Notes under the pieces: model-generated
Databases searched by the model: none
The model's input: the letters and a program-made list of their open reading frames with translations, nothing else
What the model was told of the DNA's origin: nothing
Translations under genes and position numbers: made by a program
Part shown: positions 1-9,387 of the stretch, piece by piece
How positions within the stretch are numbered: the stretch's first letter is position 1
How the letters are laid out: the number at the start of each line of letters is the position of its first letter
Assembly: GCA_027485695.1 (NCBI GenBank)
Contig: JAIXQO010000002.1
Location: 496,001-560,000, forward strand
Direction of reading: 5' to 3'
DNA from: Pseudomonadota bacterium
GTDB taxonomy: Bacteria; Bdellovibrionota; UBA1018
Length of the DNA stretch: 64,000 bases

Positions 1-687
1 GTTGTCGTCCATACTGGCGTTCGTTCCGACTCCACCATCGACGAAGTTCGCACCATGAATATCGTCGACGATGCCGTTGTTATCATTGTCGATGCCGTCG
101 CCGGCGATCTCATTGGGATTCGTGTAAATATTATCGCGAAGGTCATCGTGATTGTAATCGACGCCCGTGTCGATCACTGCCACAAGCATGTTACGGCTAC
201 CCGTGATGCCACGATCCCAAACCGGAGAAACGTGGATGTCGGAGCCAGGGGTTCCCACCTGACCGGCCTTGTCGGCTTGACCAGTGTTCACCATGTCCCA
301 TTGAAGGGCGAAATCGGTGTCATTCGGTGTAACGAGTTTACGGTAAATGTAGTTCGGTTCTGCATAACGAATCTGCGGATTCGAGCGAAGAGTTTGAAGG
401 GCTGCGGTAGCCGCTTTTGCGTCCCGGATCGTGACTTTCTGTATGCGCGAATCCATGGCGAGCGACTCGACCGAGAGGATTCCACTCACGCCTAATGTCT
501 GCTTCAGCATCGAAGAAATAGCCATTTCGGCGTTTCGTGCGCGAACGCCGTTCTTCAGGCGAACGATGAATTGACCCGGCACTACTTCTGGTTTTGAGTC
601 TTTGGCTGGCTTAGCTTCGATCGAAGAACTGAGCGCAAGCGCCGAGATCCCCATGACGGAGACGGATTTAATCAGATTCCAGTTCAT
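1..687 (-). CDS. Subtilisin-like (S8) serine protease precursor, 3' part beyond window
   Basis: Reading the complement from 687 gives 229 codons that run off the left edge. There is a signal peptide (about residues 1-25), then a segment with the look of an I9/fervidolysin-type propeptide (PGQFIVRLKNG, ending IRYAEPNY), and then the start of the catalytic domain with the Asp motif AVIDTGVDYNHDDL. This is an exported subtilase; its His and Ser residues lie outside the window. An AAGGAGG ribosome site lies seven bases before the ATG, so the start is secure. Transcription is toward lower coordinates, downstream of recJ but separated by about 440 bases and a terminator, so it probably has its own promoter. 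Confidence 0.9.
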   Translation of the reverse strand, partial: MNWNLIKSVSVMGISALALSSSIEAKPAKDSKPEVVPGQFIVRLKNGVRARNAEMAISSMLKQTLGVSGILSVESLAMDSRIQKVTIRDAKAATAALQTLRSNPQIRYAEPNYIYRKLVTPNDTDFALQWDMVNTGQADKAGQVGTPGSDIHVSPVWDRGITGSRNMLVAVIDTGVDYNHDDLRDNIYTNPNEIAGDGIDNDNNGIVDDIHGANFVDGGVGTNASMDDN

Positions 688-717
688 GTTTCGCCCTCCT
701 TGGGCTGTTTTCCAACG

Positions 718-737
718 CAGAGATCCCCCGATCTCTG
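718..737 (-). promoter_or_regulatory. Palindromic stem in the protease leader
   Basis: CAGAGATC and GATCTCTG flank four C bases, a perfect 8-base inverted repeat 31 bases upstream of the protease start codon. It could be an operator or an mRNA hairpin near the ribosome site. Nothing further can be said from sequence. Confidence 0.35.
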
Positions 738-884
738 AGCCGAAGATTCCAAGATCCTTCTCAGAAGCTCCCCCCTCATCCTAAGGAGGGAACGAAATCA
801 TGCGACTGCTACGGTTACAGCGCATGCTTCAACTGGGTGCACTCGCCGCTGGAGACAGCGACACACCGTAAATCCTGAGCAACA

Positions 885-945
885 CAGCCCTCAACATAGC
901 GAGCCCTGCTTCTACCAGGTGGGAAGAAGTCGGGATTGAGGGCTG
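885..945. ncRNA. Long stem-loop of unknown role
   Basis: A perfect 10-base outer stem (CAGCCCTCAA at 885-894 with TTGAGGGCTG at 936-945) encloses a second helix made of CCC (904-906) with GGG (932-934) and CTTCT (909-913) with AGAAG (925-929). No T-run follows on either strand, so it is not a standard terminator. It may be a structured RNA element or a palindromic repeat. Confidence 0.35.
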
Positions 946-1092
946 AGATCCTCAGACTGAAAATGCCTAACCGTTAGAAATCGTATCGCGCATGAAAATC
1001 CCGTCAATGGGGGTGCTAACGATTTCTTGAATAAATTCTAAAAATCTTTTGAGCCGAACTGTGCTTTACGATCTAAGGTTCACACCGGCACT

Positions 1093-1117
1093 ATTTAAAA
1101 TTCCGCTCCAGGAGCGG
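1093..1117 (-). terminator. recJ terminator
   Basis: CCGCTCC and GGAGCGG (1103-1117) form a perfect 7-base stem with a one-base nominal loop (in practice five bases). On the minus strand it is followed by AATTTTAAAT. It lies ten bases beyond the recJ stop. Confidence 0.6.
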
Positions 1118-1127
1118 CGACCGGAAT

Positions 1128-2903
1128 CTAAGACGAGACCTCAGTGAAGCGCGCCTCTTTGACTCGAAGCTGTGGTGTAATTTTTCCGCGGAATCGGCTG
1201 ATTTCGGGCACCGCCAGCCACTGCGCCGCCTCATGCGTGATTTTTTCAACGAATGCATCGTCTTCGGCGGCACCAAACCAGAGCGCTTCCATGAACGAAC
1301 GATTGCGACCTGGGTCTGCCGAAGGCGTCAACACCATCTTGAGATGACGCTCCTTCAGGATGGAGTGTCGAACCACTTGGGAGTCGACCTGAAAGAGCGG
1401 CTCCGGATTTCCCACGCCAAACGGTCCGAGCTTCTCAATTTCAGTCAATGCCTGAATCGTGAACTCTTCGAGACTCGCTTCACCGTCGGTCAGGAGGGGC
1501 GGATCTTCGGTCACGCCCAGATTCCCGATCGCCTCGTCGAACGCCGAAACGAACGCGGAGAAATTCGATTCATCGAACGATAGGCCTGCCGCATGCTTGT
1601 GCCCACCAAAACCCAGCAGTAGTGCAGCGCACTGACGGAGTCCCTCGAGCACATCCTTACCACCATAGGATCGAACACTGCCTTTGACATGATCTTCGCG
1701 GATCGACAGTACGATCGCAGGCTTGTGATAGAGTTCCGTCACTTTGGAGGCGACAATTCCGACGACCCCTTCGTGCCAATCTCGCGAACCGACGACGACC
1801 GCATTTTTGAAATGACCTTGCGCAAGGCCCGTTTCGACTTGGTCTTTGACCGAGTCCCAGATCTCGTTTTGCACATCCATCCGCGAGCGGTTCATCGTCT
1901 CGATCTGCGAAGCAAGCGTCGCCGCCCGTCGATCATCGAGCGTGACCAACATCTCGAGCGCGACACCGGCACTCGCCATGCGGCCCGAGGCGTTGATGCG
2001 TGGACCAATCGTGAAACCTAAGTGCGACGGGCTGATGTCTCTCCCCGAGAGCCCCGCCTCAGTGAGAAGTGCGCGTACGCCGGGCTTGCGAGAGGTTTTG
2101 AGCACATCCATTCCTTGCTTAACTAAGATGTGATTGTCACCCACGAGCGGAACCATATCGGCCGCCGTGGCGATGACGACGAGATCCAAATGCTGTTTTA
2201 AGTTCGGGATATTCTGCGGCGACCACCATCCCAGATCTCGACCTCGCGCGCGAAGGGCGCGAATCAGGTAGAACGCAACTCCACAACCACAGAGTTCCTT
2301 GAGTCCGCTTGGGCAATCCGGGCGCTGAGCATTGACGACAGCATGAGCGGCAGGAATCCCTCGTGCCGGATCCACTTGATGGTGATCCAGAACGATGACG
2401 TCGATACCGAGTTCATTTGCTTTTGTGATCGCATCGAAACTCGTGATTCCACAGTCGACCGTCACCAGGAGAACGACGCCAGCTGCATGAGCGTCCTCAA
2501 CACCTTTGACACCCAGGCCGTAGCCGTCTTTGAAACGATCGGGCTGAACCGCATCGAAGGAATAGCCACAATCGCGAAAAAAATGGGAAAGCAGCGCCGT
2601 TCCCGTCGTGCCATCGACATCGTAGTCGCCGAATACACGAACGCGTTCATTCTGGTTTCGCGCTTGAACCAGACGATCCACAGCCTTGGACATGTCCATC
2701 ATGGTAAAAGGATCCTTGAGAGCCTCTAGACCAGGCTGCAAGAACCCCTCGATGGCTTCACGGGTCTTGAGTCCTCGATTCACGCAGACCCGCACTGTCA
2801 GAGGGGATAGACCCGTCTCCCGTGATAGCCTCTCGATGAGTGCACGCCCCTCTTCGGTCAGATGAAGGTCAGAGCGCAATTCCCAGCGGCGTGATTTTTT
2901 CAA
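1128..2903 (-). CDS. recJ: Single-stranded-DNA-specific exonuclease RecJ
   Basis: This is the 5'-3' single-strand exonuclease of recombination and mismatch repair, 591 residues, close to the usual 570-580. The DHH-superfamily motifs are all present: DYDVDGTTG at 93-101, VDCG at 149-152 and DHH at 173-175. The DHHA1 region carries GFGGHKHAAG, and an OB-fold-like C-terminus follows. The start is TTG at 2903, supported by an AAGGGG ribosome site about eight bases upstream; no in-frame ATG suits better. It stands alone on the minus strand, behind the secF terminator, and appears cytoplasmic and complete. Confidence 0.96.
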   Translation of the reverse strand: MKKSRRWELRSDLHLTEEGRALIERLSRETGLSPLTVRVCVNRGLKTREAIEGFLQPGLEALKDPFTMMDMSKAVDRLVQARNQNERVRVFGDYDVDGTTGTALLSHFFRDCGYSFDAVQPDRFKDGYGLGVKGVEDAHAAGVVLLVTVDCGITSFDAITKANELGIDVIVLDHHQVDPARGIPAAHAVVNAQRPDCPSGLKELCGCGVAFYLIRALRARGRDLGWWSPQNIPNLKQHLDLVVIATAADMVPLVGDNHILVKQGMDVLKTSRKPGVRALLTEAGLSGRDISPSHLGFTIGPRINASGRMASAGVALEMLVTLDDRRAATLASQIETMNRSRMDVQNEIWDSVKDQVETGLAQGHFKNAVVVGSRDWHEGVVGIVASKVTELYHKPAIVLSIREDHVKGSVRSYGGKDVLEGLRQCAALLLGFGGHKHAAGLSFDESNFSAFVSAFDEAIGNLGVTEDPPLLTDGEASLEEFTIQALTEIEKLGPFGVGNPEPLFQVDSQVVRHSILKERHLKMVLTPSADPGRNRSFMEALWFGAAEDDAFVEKITHEAAQWLAVPEISRFRGKITPQLRVKEARFTEVSS

Positions 2904-2966
2904 ATCGAAGTTCCCCTTTAAGCCGTGATCCTATCTCAAGAAGCGCAGCGCCAGACAGCATCTAAT

Positions 2967-3003
2967 ACAAAAAGAAAAGGCCCTCGTCAGCGACGGGGCC
3001 CTT
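2967..3003 (-). terminator. Terminator after secF
   Basis: GGCCC-T-CGTC and GACG-GGGCC pair around an AGC loop (2979-3000). On the minus strand the hairpin is followed by TTTTCTTTTT. It closes the tgt-yajC-secD-secF unit before recJ. Confidence 0.85.
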
Positions 3004-3030
3004 CTGAATTTTCAGGTGCAGGTCTCAGGT

Positions 3031-3999
3031 CTAAACCGAAGGACGTGCGATTTTTTTGCCAGAACCGGAAGGCTTGCCCGTTTGTTTAGCTTTTTTGGTG
3101 CGGGTTTGTTCCCACTCGGTCAAATAGATCACCAGAGACGAGGCGATAAAGACCGAGGAGTAAGCACCGACGACGAGACCAATCATGAGGGTGAACGCAA
3201 AGTTCTCAATCACCTCGCCGCCAAACATCCACAGCGAGAAAACAGTCAAGAACGTCGTCAGCGTAGTCAGTAACGTCCGCGCCAAGGTTTCGTTGATCGA
3301 ACGATTGACGGCATCGCGGATATTTAGGCCCGGATTACCCTGAAGCGTTTCGCGGACACGGTCAAAAACGATGATCGTGTCATTGTTCGAGTAACCAATC
3401 AGGGCCAGAAGAGCGGCCAAGATCTGAAGGTCGAACTGTTTTTGGGTCAGGATGAAAATACCGATCGTGATCACCGTGTCGTGAAAGAGAGCCAGCACGG
3501 CGCCTGGTGCGTAGCGAGTATCAAATCGAATCGCGACGTAAACGAGAATACAGAGCAACGCATACAACATCGAGAGGTAGCCGCTCATCCGCAGGCTCTC
3601 ACCCGCAGCCGGTCCCACGACGTCGACACGTTCAATCGCAAAATTCGTTACAGCCGCATTTTTAAAGATCTGCTCAACACGCCCAGAGACGCTATTGAGT
3701 TCTTTTTCGTTCGCTTGCGTTTTGATCAGGAACTGGCTTTCCGCCGGAAGGCCAATTTGCTGCACACGAACGTCGTTCATGCCGCCCTTCTCGAGGGTTT
3801 CACGAACTTGGCCGATCTCCCAACCCTGTGGCGCTTTGAGCTGAACCTCAGCACCACCGGTGAAATCGATTCCATAGTTGAGGCCCTTCGTAAAAAAGAG
3901 CACTCCCGTGGCCAAGATCATAACGACCGAAACTCCGGTCCAGATGTGGCGTTTGCCGACAAAGTCGATATTGATATCGGATTTGATGATTTCAAACAT
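3031..3999 (-). CDS. secF: Protein translocase subunit SecF
   Basis: SecF is the inner-membrane partner of SecD in proton-driven completion of Sec export. At 322 residues it is of normal length. One N-terminal membrane segment (about 20-38) is followed by the family signature GIDFTGG at 43-49, a periplasmic domain, and five C-terminal membrane helices containing the conserved ALIGYSNNDTIIVFDRVRE stretch. The C-terminus is Lys/Arg-rich. It follows secD with an 18-base gap and is the last gene of the tgt-yajC-secD-secF unit, as in many proteobacteria. Confidence 0.97.
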   Translation of the reverse strand: MFEIIKSDINIDFVGKRHIWTGVSVVMILATGVLFFTKGLNYGIDFTGGAEVQLKAPQGWEIGQVRETLEKGGMNDVRVQQIGLPAESQFLIKTQANEKELNSVSGRVEQIFKNAAVTNFAIERVDVVGPAAGESLRMSGYLSMLYALLCILVYVAIRFDTRYAPGAVLALFHDTVITIGIFILTQKQFDLQILAALLALIGYSNNDTIIVFDRVRETLQGNPGLNIRDAVNRSINETLARTLLTTLTTFLTVFSLWMFGGEVIENFAFTLMIGLVVGAYSSVFIASSLVIYLTEWEQTRTKKAKQTGKPSGSGKKIARPSV

Positions 4000-4017
4000 T
4001 TTTGTTTCTCCGATTCC

Positions 4018-5748
4018 TTAGATGCTGATCTGCGCGTTGCGATCACTGCTTAACTTCGTCACATACGCATCGAAAATGAGTTTACACGCAAAAACGGCCG
4101 TAAAAAGGGTCGTCACGATTCCTACCAACATGGTCACCGCAAATCCTTTGATCGGGCCGGTACCATAAACCAGGAGAACCAGCGCGGCTGCCGCGTTCGT
4201 CACGTTGGCGTCCAAAATCGTACGAAACGCTTTTTGGAATCCACTATCCACGGCAGAGACGACACTCTTACCGAGCCGGATCTCTTCGCGGATTCGTTCA
4301 TAGATGACGACGTTGGAATCGACTGCGATACCGACCGTGAGCGCGATACCCGCGATACCTGGGAGGGTCAAGGTCGCTTCCAGTCCTACCAAGCAAGCCA
4401 GAACGAACAGAACGTTCAGGAGCAAGGTCACGACCGCGATCAATCCGCTCAAACGGTAGTAGAAGGTCACGAAGAGAAACACTGCCGCCGCTCCAATGAG
4501 CGCCGCCATTGCACCTTTGTGAATCGAGTCTTGCCCCAAGCTTGGTCCCACCACGCGTTGCTCAAGGAAGTCGAGCTGAGCTGGGAGGGCGCCGGCGCGA
4601 AGCACGGTGGCCAAGTCTTTGGCTTCCATCATCGCTCGATCGCCCATCGTTTGACCGAGGGTGATGACCGCGCGGCCGTTCGAGATACGCGACTGGAGCA
4701 CCGGTGCGCTGTGCACGACGTTGTCGAGCACGATCGCGAGGCGTTCTTGAATGTGTTCGCCCGTGACTTTATCGAAGAGCACCGTACCTTTTGGGTTGAA
4801 GCTCAGGTTGACTTCGGGCCGGCGGTTTTCGGGATTGATGCCAACACCAGCGTCTTGAAGGTCATCCCCGGTCACTTCCACGCGAGAGTGAATGAGGTAC
4901 GGGATGCGGTTTTGGTTTTCAGGAGCGCCTGGAAAAGATTTCACGCGTTCGAAAAGGATCTCGTTGCTCTCAGGGATCTTACCCTTGGCCTTCTCGTTGA
5001 TGAGGCGGGTGTACTCCGAGAACTTCATTTTGCCTTCGACGTAGGAGATCTTGTGCTCGTCTTCGATCGACTGAACGAGGGATGCGATCTGAGCCGGGCT
5101 CATTTCTTTGTCGTTCACCAGTTTGAACTCGAGGCGAGCCGTACGGCCGATCAGCTCTTTTGCGCGCTCGATGTCCTTGACGCCCGGAAGTTCGACCACG
5201 ATGCGGTCGGTGCCTTGAGAAACAATGCTTGGCTCGGAGACGCCGAACTCGTCGATTCGGTTACGAATGACTTCGATCGACTGCGTGATCGTGCGGTCCT
5301 TGATGTCCTGGCGGAATTCCCGGGAGAGACCCAGTTGAATGACATTGCCTTTTTCTTCGGCGAGGCGAAGCGAGACATAGTCAGACTTGATGAATTCCTT
5401 AGCCTTGGTCACTTGTCCTTCGGGGAAAGTGATCTCGATGCGAGGGTCTTCGCCCAAACTGGCGTCACGAAGCGTTTTCACGGACGTGAACGGGATGTTC
5501 TTATCCTTGAACACGTTTTCCAAGCCTTGACCTTGACGATCGAGGACATCGCGATACACGCGGTTGAAATCCACGCCCAGCACCATGTACAGGCCGCCTT
5601 GAAGGTCGAGGCCCATATTCATTTTCTGTTTTACCGGGAACTTGGAAGTTTCCGGATTCAGACCGAACAGCGTCGGAACGACATAAAAGACGGAGAAAAC
5701 GACCGTTACTAACAAGAGAGCGAAACGCCCCCACCAAGATTTTGCCAT
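4018..5748 (-). CDS. secD: Protein translocase subunit SecD
   Basis: SecD is the larger SecDF subunit (576 residues). It has an N-terminal membrane segment (about 8-28), the LDLQGG motif at 47-52, a large periplasmic domain and a C-terminal block of membrane helices with the TVGIAVDSNVVIYERIRE signature. It works with SecF and YajC at SecYEG. The ATG at 5748 has an AGGATAGGGG ribosome site just upstream. A plus-strand open frame of almost 500 codons opposite this gene is a codon-bias shadow, not a gene. Confidence 0.97.
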   Translation of the reverse strand: MAKSWWGRFALLLVTVVFSVFYVVPTLFGLNPETSKFPVKQKMNMGLDLQGGLYMVLGVDFNRVYRDVLDRQGQGLENVFKDKNIPFTSVKTLRDASLGEDPRIEITFPEGQVTKAKEFIKSDYVSLRLAEEKGNVIQLGLSREFRQDIKDRTITQSIEVIRNRIDEFGVSEPSIVSQGTDRIVVELPGVKDIERAKELIGRTARLEFKLVNDKEMSPAQIASLVQSIEDEHKISYVEGKMKFSEYTRLINEKAKGKIPESNEILFERVKSFPGAPENQNRIPYLIHSRVEVTGDDLQDAGVGINPENRRPEVNLSFNPKGTVLFDKVTGEHIQERLAIVLDNVVHSAPVLQSRISNGRAVITLGQTMGDRAMMEAKDLATVLRAGALPAQLDFLEQRVVGPSLGQDSIHKGAMAALIGAAAVFLFVTFYYRLSGLIAVVTLLLNVLFVLACLVGLEATLTLPGIAGIALTVGIAVDSNVVIYERIREEIRLGKSVVSAVDSGFQKAFRTILDANVTNAAAALVLLVYGTGPIKGFAVTMLVGIVTTLFTAVFACKLIFDAYVTKLSSDRNAQISI

Positions 5749-5874
5749 GCCCCTATCCTCTCGGACGGATTAAAAAAAAGAAAGTCGATTGTAATCCAAT
5801 TGAATGGATCTGAATAACACTTTCGGGCGAAGCCTTCAGGAACTTCGCCCCAAATTGTGGATTTTCGTTCCGGA

Positions 5875-6243
5875 TCAGGCAGTCTTGCCTGCGGAACTCG
5901 TCTTTTGAGCGATCGTGGATTTGAGGAGTTTGATTTCCACACCGCGGTCAATTTCTAAGGTGACCACGCGCTCGTCGAGCTTTTTGACTTTGCCGATGAT
6001 ACCGGCTGCAGTGACGACTTCATCGCCATCGGCAAGAGCGTTCAGCATGGACTGTTGCTCTTTCATTTTCTTCTGCTGCGGGCGAATCATCAGGAAGTAC
6101 ATCACCGCGAACATCGCGATGAAAGGTACCAGCATCGAGAAGGTGCCGGGAGGTTGTGGTGCTCCGGCTGCAGGAGCGGCGGTGCCGTCAGCGAATGCTT
6201 GTCCAGCTGCGATCAGTCCAAAAACAACGAGGGATTTCATCAT
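5875..6243 (-). CDS. yajC: Preprotein translocase subunit YajC
   Basis: This is the small inner-membrane accessory of SecDF, 122 residues. A signal-like first helix (residues 3-18) is followed by an Ala/Pro-rich linker and a membrane helix ending in the family hallmark FLMIRPQQKK. The cytoplasmic tail has GDEVVTAAGIIGKV. The frame is open further upstream, but the start was placed at 6243 because AAGGAAAA lies ten bases before it and the upstream extension has no family character. It lies between tgt and secD, with a stem-loop in the gap to tgt. Confidence 0.93.
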   Translation of the reverse strand: MMKSLVVFGLIAAGQAFADGTAAPAAGAPQPPGTFSMLVPFIAMFAVMYFLMIRPQQKKMKEQQSMLNALADGDEVVTAAGIIGKVKKLDERVVTLEIDRGVEIKLLKSTIAQKTSSAGKTA

Positions 6244-6285
6244 AGAGAGTTTTCCTTTCAGTTCACGAGTACCGTTTAAAAACAT

Positions 6286-6314
6286 CTCCCTCAGCAAGGT
6301 TTCGCCGGAGGGAG
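6286..6314 (-). terminator. Stem-loop between tgt and yajC
   Basis: CTCCCTC and GAGGGAG form a 7-base stem around a 15-base loop. On the minus strand ATGTTTTTAA follows. It sits 18 bases beyond the tgt stop and could partly terminate transcription, setting the tgt to yajC-secDF ratio, or act as a processing site. Confidence 0.45.
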
Positions 6315-6331
6315 TTTTAATTCGGAACCCC

Positions 6332-7510
<1,179 letters not shown>

Positions 7511-7511
7511 T

Positions 7512-7551
7512 CAGTTGGGATTGTCGATCTGAATTCGCTCCACCCCAACTG
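7512..7551. promoter_or_regulatory. Inverted repeat in the tgt upstream region
   Basis: CAGTTGGG (7512-7519) and CCCAACTG (7544-7551) are perfect complements separated by 24 bases, in the divergent gap between tgt and the small exported protein. Either an operator or a leader hairpin is possible. Confidence 0.3.
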
Positions 7552-7629
7552 AACTCGTAGACACCACGGTGTGGGATCGATATGAAAGAAAAAACCTTGA
7601 TCCACTCGCCCGAAGAAAGGCTCCGAAAA

Positions 7630-7902
7630 ATGAAAACGATCCTGATGATCAGCACTGCCCTGAGTTTGATTTCTGTCCCTGCATGGGCCGCCGACGTTTG
7701 CACGGTCATGGTCGTCAATGGTCGAGTCACTCTCGCCTGCTCGAACATCAACAATGGAAATCCGGCCTCGACTTCGGAGAACGTGACGACGGTGTTGAAA
7801 TCTAAAATCGAAGCGGGTTTCGAGCTCTCCGGTCAAACGGCCGATATCGGTGGAGCACAAAACTCGCAGCTTGCCGTGGTCTACACTTTGGTCAAGAAAT
7901 AG
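7630..7902 (+). CDS. Small exported protein, unknown function
   Basis: This is a 90-residue precursor with a clear signal peptide (MKTILMISTALSLI, cleavage probably after AWA-A) and a mature part of about 68 residues with a close pair of cysteines. No family was recognised. The start was put at 7630 instead of an upstream in-frame ATG at 7582, because the inner ATG begins a proper signal peptide and has AAAGG about nine bases before it. It lies divergent to tgt and upstream of the trypsin-like protease. Confidence 0.7.
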   Translation: MKTILMISTALSLISVPAWAADVCTVMVVNGRVTLACSNINNGNPASTSENVTTVLKSKIEAGFELSGQTADIGGAQNSQLAVVYTLVKK

Positions 7903-7974
7903 ACGAATCCCCAGGCCAAAAATGCGACGTTTTGCTTGCTCGGAGCAATCCTTCGCGCGATAAGGCGCTCGCAA

Positions 7975-8649
7975 ATGATCGACCCACAGATTCTGAGCAT
8001 TCTGTTTATTTTTCACTGCCAACTCTCGATGAGTTTCACCTCGGGAACACAGAGTTTGTGCACCGGCCAGGTGGTGGACTCGAAACAGATCCTGACTGCC
8101 CGACATTGCATAGAAAACGGCGCGGATCACGCCCCGCTTTTGATCGCTGAATGCGGAACTGGCGGAAACCAACGCTACTTCCTGGAGACGCTGAAGATCG
8201 GTCTAGATGAATGGAATCGAGCGCCAGGAACCGATCATATTCTGGTTCCTATTTCGCCCGAGTCGCCAGTTCCTGCACTCCCTACGGGAGCGAGCAGACA
8301 ACCGCCTCGCGCTACCCATCCGGCGTTGTATTTCGAAGTCGACGGTTCACTCAAACGCGGCACTTGGTGTGGCGTCCTGAACCGCGAAAACCGATGGATC
8401 GAATTCGGCTGGCTCGATCGAACGTCCGTTGTCCCACTCCGATATGAGCGAAGCACGAAAACGATCACGTCGGAAACGAGCGCCCCTCACCAACTCCTCT
8501 ATCCGGGCGATTCCGGTAGCCCGCTTTATTGCAAATCTCCGATGTATCCTTGGTTAGAGCTGGTCGGAGTGACCTCGAAACTGCTCACGATCGCCGACCA
8601 CCCCGAAGAAAAAATCGGCAATCGATTCACCGTTTTTTTTACACAGTAA
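7975..8649 (+). CDS. Trypsin-like (S1) serine protease, exported
   Basis: The 224 residues carry the three S1 landmarks: TARHC (catalytic His, usually TAAHC), DHILVPIS (Asp) and GDSGSPLY (Ser). A hydrophobic N-terminus (PQILSILFIF) suggests export. Length fits a minimal chymotrypsin fold. The ATG at 7975 was preferred to one 13 codons upstream because AAGG lies nine bases before it. The stop is almost adjacent to the end of the convergent MBL gene. This is one of two trypsin-like proteases in the window; the substrate is unknown. Confidence 0.8.
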   Translation: MIDPQILSILFIFHCQLSMSFTSGTQSLCTGQVVDSKQILTARHCIENGADHAPLLIAECGTGGNQRYFLETLKIGLDEWNRAPGTDHILVPISPESPVPALPTGASRQPPRATHPALYFEVDGSLKRGTWCGVLNRENRWIEFGWLDRTSVVPLRYERSTKTITSETSAPHQLLYPGDSGSPLYCKSPMYPWLELVGVTSKLLTIADHPEEKIGNRFTVFFTQ

Positions 8650-8652
8650 CCA

Positions 8653-9330
8653 CTAAATCAGAAACGGATTAGAAGTTTTCTCAACTCCGACCCGCGTCGA
8701 GGGACCATGCCCCGGGTGAACGGCAGTGTCTCCATCCAAAGTCAGAATACGATCCTGAATCATGCGAATCATCTGCGGCCCATCCGCTCCCCAGAGATCG
8801 GTACGTCCAACGCTTGCTTGAAAAAGCGTGTCGCCGCTGAACAAGGATTCCTGGACCCCGATATCGCTCGACTCATGCATCCGCAGACAAGCGCTGCCCG
8901 GTGAGTGTCCGGGCGTATGCACGACCGTAAATTTTGCGCGCCCTAGCTGAATCTCTTCTTCGTGGTTCAACCGATGTTCGACCGCACGAGGTTCATCGTA
9001 TTTCAATCCGAAGAGCTCTCCCTGTTTTTTCAACATATTATAAATAAACTCATCACCCTCATGGATCGCGATCTTAGCCATCGGATGCGCTGCTTTGATC
9101 GCTCCGGTAGCGCCGATGTGGTCGAGATGACCATGGGTGTGAAGGAGCCACTTGAGCTGCAAAGGCTTGCCGATTTCCGATTCCGTTTTTTTGACGAGTT
9201 CTAGGATACGAGCTGCGTCGTCGCCCGGATCCACGAGCGCGGCCTCCCCCGTTTCCGAACAAACGAGCAGGTGGCAATTGCACTGAAACGGACCGACAAC
9301 AATTTTACGGTCAAGGAATGAGGATTTCAT
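8653..9330 (-). CDS. MBL-fold metallo-hydrolase (glyoxalase II/YcbL type)
   Basis: The protein has 225 residues with the metallo-beta-lactamase metal motif THGHLDH at 65-71, a later HTPGHSPGS, SGDTLF and a C-terminal PGHGP. Together these place it in the YcbL/glyoxalase II group of cytoplasmic thioester or related hydrolases. There is no signal peptide. The start at 9330 is supported by AGGA about ten bases upstream; the longer frame to 9528 lacks family resemblance. It is convergent with the trypsin-like gene and divergent from the next exported protein. The exact substrate cannot be told from sequence. Confidence 0.88.
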   Translation of the reverse strand: MKSSFLDRKIVVGPFQCNCHLLVCSETGEAALVDPGDDAARILELVKKTESEIGKPLQLKWLLHTHGHLDHIGATGAIKAAHPMAKIAIHEGDEFIYNMLKKQGELFGLKYDEPRAVEHRLNHEEEIQLGRAKFTVVHTPGHSPGSACLRMHESSDIGVQESLFSGDTLFQASVGRTDLWGADGPQMIRMIQDRILTLDGDTAVHPGHGPSTRVGVEKTSNPFLI

Positions 9331-9375
9331 CGTTAACGATCCTATCGAAAATACCGTCGCGTGGCGAATTGATGT

Positions 9376-9381
9376 TAAAAT
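9376..9381 (+). promoter_or_regulatory. Possible -10 box placing +1 on the start codon
   Basis: TAAAAT (five of six consensus bases) ends exactly six bases before the ATG at 9388, and no Shine-Dalgarno sequence is present. This fits a leaderless transcript. No good -35 element is seen. Confidence 0.35.
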
Positions 9382-9387
9382 CAAAAG

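Larger units (their letters stand above)
688..1127. other. Intergenic stretch between recJ and the S8 protease
   Basis: No convincing gene is seen in these 440 bases. They hold the recJ terminator near 1103-1117, a long stem-loop at 885-945, a smaller inverted repeat CTGAG-ATC-CTCAG just after it, and a perfect 8-base palindromic stem at 718-737 in the probable leader of the protease gene. Confidence 0.6.

Noticed and set aside
4234-5712. Plus-strand open frame of 492 codons opposite secD
   Set aside because: secD is certain by motif and neighbours; the opposite frame has low-complexity Arg/His/Asp-rich content, no ribosome site and no family character. It is a codon-bias shadow.
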